Positions 34,150 through 43,529 of a stretch of DNA of 64,000 nt are shown here, piece by piece; position 1 is the stretch's first letter; each line of letters begins with the position of its first letter. This DNA is from Dasypus novemcinctus (Eukaryota; Chordata; Mammalia; Cingulata; Dasypodidae). The translations under genes and the position numbers were made by a program. The notes under the pieces were generated by a model. That model was not told where the DNA came from. It saw nothing but the letters and a program-made list of their open reading frames with translations, and made no database searches. The DNA is taken from positions 69,021,147 to 69,085,146 of the forward strand of contig NC_080694.1 of NCBI RefSeq assembly GCF_030445035.2. Reading direction: 5' to 3'.

Positions 34150-36310
34150 CCACGGGCCTTAGTGCCACTCAGGGCGCGGGCATCCTCAGAAGGAAGAGGG
34201 AAGCAAGGAAGGAAAGGACCACGGCCCTGGGGTCTCCTCCCTTCGCTGAGTTCCACTTGGGGGCATCGCTAAAGAGCAGGACAGGAAAGAACGTCAGTGG
34301 GGGTGGGCAGCTCCACGAAGGACTTCCCTGCGTTTCCTTGGTTTTCTGAGCACTGGGTGGTCCAAGGCGGAGGAGCAGAAAAGCTTCCCACGGGTGTTCG
34401 TGGCGTCTCTCGCCCCCACAGCCGCCGCCGCCACCGAGAGCCGAGTCAGCGCAGAGCTGCTGGGCATCGTCCCACGTTTCTCCAGGCCAGTGGTGGTGGG
34501 CCCTGGACAAGCACCAGGCCCTGGGCGCGGCCTCTGCCATGAGCACGTGGGGAACCTCATTTGGAAAACTCAAGGGAGCAGCTCTCAGGTTCCTGCCCAG
34601 CGCAGCTGAGCGCGACTTCCACAGACACGTGCTCGAGGACCGAGCCCGGCTGCCGCGAGCAGACCTTTTGGGTCCACACGAAACAGGCGTTCACGAAGGG
34701 CCACTTTCCAGTGTTCGAGAGGAGCCTCGCCCCAACTCCTCGCTCCAGCCGGGACCCCTAAGTGAAGAAATCCACAGGGCACGGCGGACAGCGGATTAAA
34801 GTGCCTCGTCTTCCCCCTTTCCTCCTGAATTTCAGCTTTTTGTTCTTAAATCCTTTAATGAATTCATGACACCTCAGGGGACCCCACATCGCGGCCCCCG
34901 AGGAAGACGGAGCCCACGGAGTTTGGGCGGGAACTACGGGAGTTTCCCAAGTTGCTTGTACTTGCGAGAGGAAGCGCTGCTGGAGAGTTAGTAAGCGCTC
35001 TGCTGACCACTGTTCTTCCTTTGCTTTCTGTGCTAGCGTGTGGAGGCTGGATGGACCAAAATCAGTTCGAGTTTTCCCAAAACCTGTGCATGCTAGATTT
35101 GTATTAGAAAAGAGATTTTAAAATGTGAAGCCGAAACTTAAAATGGCTTCATTTTCCTGTCCCCAGACCTCTCACTTGTGACTTGAACCAGCCAGGCCTC
35201 CGAGCCGCCCCCCGCCCCCCGGGCTCCCGCTGGGTGGTCCCCAGGTGCCCCTTGTGCTGACGTGGGAATTATTCCACGGGGACTGAGCCGAGCTTTCCTG
35301 AGGCTGACGCCCACGCGTGACTCCTGACGCCGAGCCCCTCGGCAGGGACAGGCCCTGGCCCCCTCCCACGCGGGCTCTTCCCCTCCCGCCCTGCGTCACC
35401 CCCTCCATTCACTACCGCGGGAATCTCCCCGGCACCTGGCGAAGCCGGAGGGAGGAGAAACCCCACGGAACACGGAGCTCTGCCCCGCGGGAGGAGAAGC
35501 CCCACGGAACACGGAGCTCTGCCCCGCGGGAGGAGAAACCCCACGGAACAGGAGCTCTGCCCCGAGGGAGGAGAAACCCCACGGAACACGGAGCTCCGCC
35601 CCGAGGGAGGAGAAACCCCACGGAACACGGAGCTCCGCCCCGAGGGAGGAGAAACCCCACGGAGCACGGAGCTCCGCCCCGAGGGAGGAGAAACCCCACG
35701 GAACAGGAGCTCTGCCCCGAGGGAGGAGAAACCCCACGGAACACGGAGCTCTGCGCCGAGGGAGGAGAAACCCCACGGAACACGGAGCTCTGCCCCGAGG
35801 GAGGAGAAACCCCACGGAGCACGGAGCTCTGCCCCGCGGCCGCGGAGGGAATCCAGGCCACGGACCTCTCACAGGGAAGGGAGAGCAAGCCTGGGCCCTG
35901 CAGCTTCGCCCGGGCGTGCGCGGCTGAGGTCCCTCGGGCGGCTGCGGCTCGGGCTCCAACTGTGCGGCTCCTCCGCGAAGTCCCCGCGGCGCCGCGGCCG
36001 GGCCCCGCCTCCCCCTCGGGCTCCTGCAGCTCCCACTTCCAGCTCAAAGCCGCCCCGGGAAACGCGCGGCGGGAACAAAAGAGCAGACCTGGAAAAGTTG
36101 GCTCAGGAGATCTAGATCCACAGAGAGAGAAAACAGGTCCCAAATGGGAAACGGTAAGTGTGGGAAGTCGCGACGGTCCCTGCTCTAGAACAGCTGAGCC
36201 CAGCGCCAGGCCTGGGACACCCGGCAGGGGTTTTGCCTGGGTCGGCTAAGGTCTAGGACGGCTCAGGCCTAGGACGCCTTATGTCTAGGACCCCTCAGGT
36301 CTAGGACGCC
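34150..36310 (+). promoter_or_regulatory. CpG island with candidate first exon and splice donor
   Basis: About 2 kb is CpG-rich (34160-34790 and 35170-36250). Near its right edge, 'ggaaacg' is followed by gtaagtg at 36154-36160, a strong splice-donor match on plus. An open frame of 310 codons (35317-36249) crosses the region but is largely a minisatellite in frame, is Pro/Arg-rich and reads through the donor, so it is not good evidence of a protein. The simplest reading is a promoter and 5' UTR exon whose downstream gene was lost or lies outside. Neighbouring repeats beyond 36380 carry no obvious second exon. Confidence 0.45.
35451..35837 (+). repeat. 39-bp minisatellite, about 10 units
   Basis: The unit starts 'ggaggagaaaccccacggaa' and ends 'gagctctgccccg'. 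Eight units are 39 bp and two (around 35530 and 35700) are 37 bp, having lost a CG. Units differ at a few sites (ctctgc/ctccgc, cgcgg/cgagg). Because 39 is a multiple of three, long frames stay open across it on both strands. Confidence 0.93.
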
Positions 36311-36383
36311 TCAGGTCTAGTTCCGAGATCCACAAAAAGGCACGAGGAGAAGATTCTGGGCTGCAAAGAGTTAACTTTTTAAG

Positions 36384-36455
36384 AAGGTTCCAGAGATTGA
36401 GCCCTAGACCTAGTACATGCCAAGCAGGTGCTCAACCGCTGAGCTACACCAGCGA
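36384..36455 (-). pseudogene. tRNA-Ala-like relic or SINE head
   Basis: On minus: 'tgtagctcagcggttgagca', loop ttggcat (GGC in place of AGC), then 'gggctcaatctctgg'. Acceptor pairing is poor. No SINE tail is present. Confidence 0.6.
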
Positions 36456-36464
36456 GCTAAGTTA

Positions 36465-37080
36465 AAAAATTTTTAATATATATTTTTATTTTTAAAAAGA
36501 TATTTAGGGAAACGGACTTTGGCCCAGTGGTTAGGGCGTCCGTCTACCACATGGGAGGTCCGCAGTTCAAGCCCCAGGCCTCCTTGACCCATGTGGAGCT
36601 GGCCCATGCGCAGTGCTGATGCGCGCAAGGAGTGCCGTGCCACACAGGGGTGTCCCCCGCGTAGGGGAGCCCCACGCGCAAGGAGTGCACCCATAGGGAG
36701 AGCCTCCCAGTGCGAAGGAGGGAGCAGCCTGCCGAGGAATGGCGCCGCCCACACTTCCCTGCCATTGCCGCTGACGACAACAGAAGCGGAAAAAGAAACA
36801 AGATGCAGCAAAAAGACACAGAAAACAGACCCCCAGAGGAGGGGAGGGGAATTAAATAAATAAAAAATAAATAAATCTTTAAAAAAAAAAGATATTTACA
36901 TTACATAAATGTTATATTTAAAATATAGGGGTTCCTATATGCCCCGCTCCCCTTACCTCCCACATTTTCCCACATAAACAACATCCTTCTTTAGTGTGGT
37001 ATACTCATTGCAATTGATAATCACATTTTGGGGCATTGCCACTGAACATGGATTATAGTTTTAATCAGCCCCCACCCCCA
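36465..37080 (-). mobile_element. LINE-1 3' end split by a SINE
   Basis: 'aaaaagatattta' at 36494-36506 resumes at 36886 as 'aaaaagatatttacattaca'. The body matches the older L1 3' UTR at 5220. Confidence 0.8.
36507..36885 (+). mobile_element. DAS-type SINE, full length, 13-bp target duplication
   Basis: The head 'ggcccagtggttagggcgtc', 'accacatgggaggtccgc', body and AATAAA tail are all present. The target duplication aaaaagatattta is exact. This is the best full-length example of the family here. Confidence 0.95.
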
Positions 37081-37148
37081 CCCATGCTACTGGACAGCTT
37101 CTCAAACCTCAGTCCTCACAGGAGACCAAATAATGGAGGCTTCTTGGG

Positions 37149-37235
37149 GAGTGGGTGCAGCTCAGTGGTTGAGAGCCTGCTTCCCACTTACCAGGTCCCA
37201 GGTTCAATCCCAGATCTCTCCTTACAAAAGACAGT
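37149..37235 (+). mobile_element. Short tRNA-Ala-derived SINE
   Basis: 'gtgggtgcagctcagtggtt', 'cttcccacttaccaggtc' and 'ggttcaatcccagatctctc' resemble the head-only SINE at 30335. Confidence 0.75.
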
Positions 37236-37554
37236 CTCCCCTACTGTGACCAATACTTGAGGTGTCAGTCAACCCCTGTATAAGTTTTAGAAAGTAATCC
37301 TAAATCATTGTGCCTTCTTTTTTATTTTCAACTTTCTTTCTGATATTTTTATTACCCGAGTGAGGTCTGGATATCAGAATGAATGAAAAATTCCTCAAGA
37401 ATCTGTCAATTTTGTATCAATGTTATTTTTTGCATGCTATTTTTTTTTTAGTATCACTGTTATTTCACATTAATATTGTTCTGCAAAACTGAGTGGTAAC
37501 AACATTTGTAATTTTTACATTGTGTAGGAATTTTAAATAAAATTTAAAATAAAG
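37236..37554. other. AT-rich DNA, nothing recognised
   Basis: No gene is seen. A T-run lies at 37441-37449. Confidence 0.4.
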
Positions 37555-38127
37555 TTGGGAATGAAAGTAGGGACATTATGACTGACCCCACAGAAATAAA
37601 AAGGATCATAGGAGGATATTATGAGAAATGGTATACCAAAAGATTGGGCGCCCTAGATAAAATGGAAAAATTCCTAGACATGCACAAATCCTCCATTGAC
37701 TCTGTAGGAAATAAAGAACTCAACAAACCATTAACAAGCAAAGAGATTGAAGCAGTCATCAAAAATCTTCTAAGAAAGAAAAGCTCAGATCCAGATGGCT
37801 TCATAGGTGAATTCCACCAAACATTTCAAGAAGAATTAACACCAAACCTGTCTAAACTCTTCTAAAAAATTTGAAAAGGCAGGAAAATTACACTACACAT
37901 TTTATGAAGCCAAAATCAGACTAATACCAAAACCAGATAAAGATTCTACAAGAAAGAAAACTTAAAGATCAATCTCTCCATTGAACAGAGTTGAAAAATT
38001 CTTAACAAAATCTTTGCAAATCAAATCCAACAGCACTTAAAAACAATTTTCCATCATGAGCAAGTGGGATTTATTCCATTTGCAAGGGTGATTCAACATT
38101 AGAAAATCAATTAATGTAATACACTGC

Positions 38128-38759
38128 TGTATTAGACAGCCAAAGGGGTGCTGGTACAAAGTACCGGAAATTTGTTGGCTTTTATAAAGGGTAAATATTT
38201 GGGGTAAAAGTTTACAGTTACAAGGCACTAAAGAGTCCAACACTAGGTACTGTAAGAGGTACTTTCTCACCCAAAGTCTGTTGCCCTGCATTGATGCAAG
38301 ATGGTGGGCAATGTCTGTGAGGGTTCAGCCTTCCTCTTTCCTCTTAAGGCTCTGTGGGCTCAGCTTCTTCTGATCTCAGCTGTAGGCTGACGTAGGGCTC
38401 AGCTGCTCTGTTCTCTTCAGCTGCAAACTATTAGGCGAATGGCTCTTTTTTCTCTGGTGTCCCAGCATCAAGTTCTCTCCTCTTCTGTATCTATGAAGCC
38501 CTCTCTATTCCTCTGTGTATCTGCTTCTGTCTTCTTGATTGAGTGTCCATTTATATAGCCCACCATGGGGACAGGGACTCAACTGCATCACCCTAATGAT
38601 GAAGTTGAATCAAAGCCCTAATTTTAACAAAATTTAATCAAAGACATCTCAGCTGAATCTAATACAATCAAAGGGTATCACATCCAGAGGAAGAGATTAG
38701 TTTGCAAATGTAAATCAATATCTCTTTTTGGAATTCATATAGATTATAAAACTGCCACA
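38128..38759 (-). mobile_element. Solo LTR, ERVL-like, related to 63357-63853
   Basis: It starts TGTATTAG on plus and ends CCACA. Read on minus it aligns with the element at 63357: both have a TTGGAATTC-type 5' flank motif and share the 3' end 'gcacccctttggctg' in variant form. L1 ORF2 continues on both sides. No internal region. Old fossil. Confidence 0.7.
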
Positions 38760-38874
38760 ACCACATTAACAAATCAAAGGGAAAAAGCCACATGATCATC
38801 TCAGTTGATGCAGAAAAAGCTCTTGACAAAATCTAGCATCCTTACTTGATGAAAATGCTTCAAAAGATAGGTAT

Positions 38875-39265
38875 TATGGGGCCCAGTGGGGCCCAGGGCC
38901 TGGCTGCCCCCACAAGTGAAACTCTGCCTGTAGCACACAGTCACCTGCATGCCCCAGGACACAAGTTAAAACATAACAAACATCCTCACAAAGGGACAAT
39001 GTACAGATGTTATCATAGAGTGTGATTTTGTCCAGGCTGTAAAATTCCTTCTTACAGTAACATCACCAGACCCCTATAATATAACTCTGTTATGAAATGT
39101 CTTTGTTTGGAGACCCTATATATTGGCCCTTATTTTTCCTACCTCTGGGGACTGCTAACTTCATTCTCATTCAATAAATAGAGTTTATATCTAATACTGT
39201 GCCAGCTGCATTCTTTGATCTTGCCTCTGCCCTGACCCATGCTCTTCAGGAGTTGGGTGGCAACA
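38875..39265 (+). mobile_element. Solo LTR, 391 bp, 5-bp target duplication
   Basis: It is flanked by ggtat (38870-38874 and 39266-39270) and splits L1 ORF2. It has a polyadenylation motif in 'cattcaataaatagagttta' at about 39165 and ends GCAACA. Family undetermined. It is a fossil with no internal region. Confidence 0.7.
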
Positions 39266-41200
39266 GGTATGCAAAGAAAATTCCTCAACATAATAAAGGG
39301 CATATATGAAAATCCAACAGCCAACATTGTACTCAGTGGGGAGAGGTTGAAAGTTTTCTGTCTTAGATCAGTATTACCACAAGAATGCCCACTGTCACAA
39401 CTGTTATTCAACATTGTGCTAGAAATACTAGCTAGAGCAATTAGAGAAGAAAAATAAATAAAAGGCATCCAAATTAGAAAAGAGATAGTAAAACTCTCAC
39501 TATTCACAGATGACATGAACCTATGTTTACAAAATCCTGAAGTATCTACAACAAAGCTAATTGAGCTAGTAAATGAGTTCAGCAAAGTGATAGCATACAA
39601 GATCAACGTACAAAAATCAGCAGCATATCCATACATTAGTAATGAGCAAGATAAGGAGGAAATAAAGAAAAAATTCATTTACAATAGCAACAAAAAAACC
39701 TCAAATATCTAGGAATTAATTTAATTAGGAATATAAAAGATCTGTATCCAGAAAACTATAAAACACTGTTAAAAGAAATCAAAGAAGACCTAAATAAATG
39801 TAAGGACATTCCACTTTCATGGATTGGAAGACTAAACATCATGAAGATGTCAATTCTACCCAAATTGATTTATAGATTCAATGCAATAGCAATCAAAATT
39901 CTAACAGCTTACTTTATATGAATAGAAAAGACAGTTACCAAATTTATTTTGAAGGGAAAAGGATCCTGAATAGCAACAACAGCAAAAATCTATAAAACAA
40001 CAAAAAAAGTGAAATCAGGGAACTCATGATTCCTGACTTTGAAGTGTTTTATAAAGCTTCAGTGGTCAAAATAACATGGCATTGGCATAAAGATAGACAC
40101 AATGATCAATGAAATAGAATTGAAAGTTCAGATAGACCCTTACCTTTATGGTCACTGCTTTTTGATAAGCCTAGCAAGCCTACAGAATAGTCTCTTCAAC
40201 AAATCATGCTGGGAGAACTGGATATTCATAGCTAAAATAAGGAGAGAGGACCCCTATCTCACTACTTATACAAGAATCAACTCAAAATGGATCAAAGAGC
40301 TAAACATAAAAGCCAGGACCATAAAACTAGAAGATAATGTAGGAAACATCTACACAACCTTTTAATACGTGGCTTCTCTTAAACTTTACACCCAAAGCCT
40401 GAACAACAAAAGAAAAAAAAAAATAGATAAATGGGACCTCCTCAGAATGAAACAATTCTGCACCTCAAAGGACTTTGTGAAAAGGGTAAACAGGCAGTCT
40501 ACACAATGGGAGAAAATATTTGGAAATCACACATCTGATAGTGGTCTAATATTCATGATATAAAAAGAGATACTACAATTCAACAATAAAAAGAAAAATG
40601 GCCCTTTTATTTAATGGGCAAAAGACCTGAATAGCCATTTTTCTACAGAAGAAATAAAAACGGTGAAAAAAAGCACATGAGAAAAAAAATGCTCAGCATC
40701 ACCGGCCATTAGGGAAATCAAAGCTACAATGAGATATCACTTCACACCTACTAGAATGGCCACTATTAACCAAATAGAAAACTACATGTGTTGAAAAGGA
40801 TGTGGAGAGATAGGAACCATCATTCCCTGCTGGTGGGAATGTAGGATGGTACAGCCACTGTGGAAATCTTTGGCCATTCCTAAGGAAGTTAGATATAGAT
40901 GTACCATGTGAAATGGCAATACTGCTCCTAGATAATAACCACAAGAACTGAGAGTAGTGACACGAACAAATATCTACACACCAGAGTTCATATCAACATT
41001 ATTCACAATTGCCATAAGGTGGAAATGACCCAGGTGTCTCTCCATTGACAAATGTATAAAATAATGTACATACCCATGATGCAATATTATGCAGCTGCAA
41101 GAAGAAATGAAGTCATGAAGCATATGACAACGTGGATGAACCTGGAGGAAAACATGTTGAGTGAAGCAAGACAGACACAGAAGGACAAATAGTGTGTGAC

Positions 41201-42117
41201 ACACACACATACGCACAGCTTAAAAACCTTTTATTTCTTATCGCAGATTGTATCAGCGATTTCCCATTGATTTATTGAGGTTACTAATATCTCAGGATCA
41301 AGAATTTAAAATACTTACAGGGACTCATAGAATCGTTCCTGCAGAATCAGGCAGCCATCCTTAAACAGCGCAGCCCTTCCCAAGGCCTCCAAGCTAATGC
41401 CTGCAATCTCCTCTTCTGCTCCTTCCATGAGGCTCAGGGCTCCTGCTCCATTTCTTCTTTGGTGGCCTCTTCAAGAGGGGGGGGTTTCACCATCACACCG
41501 AGTCAGAGTGAAGGTCAGATGGATAAAGAAGTTGTTTGTTCCATATCCGTGTCAGTGAGTGAGCGGTAGACAAGGGCACCGCTTGTCTGTGCAGTGAGCC
41601 TCCTCAGCCCACACTTGTCTTGATCATCCTCATTCCAACCTTTTAGAACATGCCCAAAGAGGAGAGGAAACCAGGAGGTGGTTCTTGTGACACAAGTGAC
41701 TTCTCTTGTACCTGACGTGACCTGGGAACCCCATGCCGCCCAGAGGAGGAACACTGATTTTTACCAAGCACTAGAACAGGCTGGCAAAGGAACAGGTTTT
41801 CCTTTTTTTCAGATTCTCTGGCCTCTTAACCTTAAAGTTTCCCCCAATCCCTCTTGAATCAATTCATGAAACTTGTTTGAGGTATGTGAAAGAGGTGACT
41901 GAGAGATGGCTGAATGCTTATTGTCCTTGCAATTAAATGTGGATTAATCTTGTGTACCTTGGAGTCCTGCTCACTGCACCCTAAACCTGCCTACCCACGT
42001 GGGTCAAGACGGTGGCCAGGGGCCAGTGATGGTAAGAGAGTTTGGAAAGAATGAGTGGATAACAGAAAAAAATGAACCCTACCTCCCTGATTCCCCAGAG
42101 GTTCAATGAAATGCCAA
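41201..42117. other. 0.9 kb, possible minus-strand coding remnant
   Basis: On minus, 41515-41754 and the continuation to about 41340 have acidic, exon-like composition ('AEEEIAGISLEALGRAALFK'). A stop and a poly-C run interrupt it and the family was not recognised. Treat as unidentified. Confidence 0.25.
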
Positions 42118-43034
42118 GACCCAGACAGGTTAATCAGAGGATACCAGGAGTAGGCGAGCAAACAAAGCTGGAGGCACTGGGGATCGCACCCAGGACCTCG
42201 TGCATGCACTAGCTCTACTGTTGAGATCTACCCCTCCCTGCACTATGCATAGAAGAATGATTTCATTTAAAGGGTCTGGAACTTTGAAGTTTTGCGGGTC
42301 TCTTTTCTCCTGACACCTTTTGTAGACATAGTACTGAAGTGAGGAACAGGAACTGAGAACACACTCAGCATGTGTGACAGGTGAGCAAACAGGATCACCT
42401 ACAAAGTGCATCTGCCACGGCCTCAGGCCCACCCTACAGGGAAGCTCTATGTGCCAGTTCCTCCAAGGCTGGGCTCTGCTTCTGGACTGAGGAGCTCTGC
42501 ACTCCCAGGCATTAGTGCTGAGATAAGAGATGGAGGCAGGTGATTTTCTGGGTCTCTATGGGTGGAGGCAAGAAACGATCACACACAACATGCAGGTCAG
42601 CAGGACTCGGAAGGTCCCAGGAGCAGAAACGTGTCATTCGGGTCACAGTCGTCACCTCCTCCTCGGAAGCCTCTGGGTATGTCCCACTTAACCCAGTGGA
42701 GTTTCTCAGGCTGATTCTGTGAAGAAAAATAACTTCACAGAGTGCTTCGTGTGTGAGAGGTCTTGGGCTTCCTTTTCTTTTTGTCTTTTACTAGCCCTGC
42801 CCTCACTCCTTTTCTTTCCTCTTTCCTGCTAACACATAAAGGCATCCAGTGGGTGCTTTTTGCATTATTCTGTTTCTATGCCCTGATGCTTCCTCCTCTT
42901 CCAGCACCATCAGCAGAAGGAAGACTGGAAGGAAGGAGAAGAGGAGCCTGCCAGCACCTGCTCCAAGCGAGAAGCCTGCGGCCAGGAATGGCCATGCAAA
43001 CTGAGATTCATTTAGGATCTCATGGAGGGGAAGG
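42118..43034. repeat. Segmental duplication, copy 2 (partner 15403-16309)
   Basis: Direct-orientation copy of the 15.4-kb block, with small indels scattered along it and loss of several CpGs. It ends within about 60 bp of a PSAT1 retrocopy fragment. Confidence 0.88.
42169..42237 (-). pseudogene. tRNA-Ala pseudogene, duplicate of 15440-15511
   Basis: The T-arm 'cctgggtgcgatccccag' and 3' end 'tgcctcca' survive. The anticodon loop TTAGC is deleted ('agtgcatgcacgagg') and the D-arm reads 'tagatctcaacagtag'. It is dead, unlike its partner. Confidence 0.85.
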
Positions 43035-43089
43035 AGAAGAAGAGGAGCCCATCATCTTGGGGTGACTGAATACGTGGCTGCTTGACAAT

Positions 43090-43445
43090 TCAACCTGACC
43101 AAGCTCCTGTCCCCACGTAGTCTGCACACCTCCCTGCTTTCAGGAGGAACAGCGTTAAGGGGTCAGCGCTGGACTGGCCAGACCCACCTCCTTGCACAAA
43201 AACCACCTTGCAGGTGTCTGGAATGGTAAACAATTGCCGCTCAAGTTTCTCTGTGGTGTTAATAATCTTAGTGAAATCTGTCCTGTAGCTCATCTCAAGA
43301 ACTCCAATCCCAAATCCTATGTGGTCTACCAATTCTTCCTGCATCTCCAACAACACCAAGAGTGGCAGCTTAGTGGCCCAAAGTTGACCACCGACCTGGG
43401 GCATCCCTGGGCTGCGAGTTGGCCCAGGAGGACCGAGGCGGGATG
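43090..43445 (-). pseudogene. PSAT1: PSAT1 retrocopy fragment (N-terminal part)
   Basis: PSAT1 is phosphoserine aminotransferase, a PLP enzyme of serine synthesis, about 370 residues. The minus frame (43090-43404) reads '[20 protein letters not shown]', 'SVLEMS'-like 'GVLEMSYR', '[10 protein letters not shown]', 'FVQGGGSGQ' and '[16 protein letters not shown]'. These match the first ~110 residues of PSAT1 in order, without introns across several exon junctions. Substitutions are many and a stretch near the start (residues 6-15) is shortened. It stops abruptly after 'TGAWS'. A normal retrocopy would keep its 3' end and tail, so the missing 3' part was probably removed by the rearrangement at about 43060. 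Confidence 0.85.
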
Positions 43446-43529
43446 GAGCACATCTCCAGGCAAGGTGTGAGTCTGCCTCTCTTGCTTCTTGTGGGCTGTT
43501 TCTTTGTGTTTTTGTTTGTTTCTGTTTTT

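Larger units (their letters stand above)
37555..41200 (+). mobile_element. LINE-1 ORF2, interrupted by two solo LTRs
   Basis: The plus strand reads L1 ORF2 from the finger/RT region (37578-37865, '[20 protein letters not shown]') through RT (39239-39712) and the C-terminal half (40102-40563, '[20 protein letters not shown]') to about 41200. Open segments are all under 100 codons. Stops and frame changes lie between them, for example the 'gaaaaataaataaaaggc' stop at about 39455. The LTRs lie at 38128-38759 and 38875-39265. Confidence 0.9.

Noticed and set aside
35317-36249. 310-codon frame as a real protein
   Set aside because: Most of it is the 39-bp minisatellite in frame, and it reads through a good splice donor. 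Equally long frames exist on the other strand.
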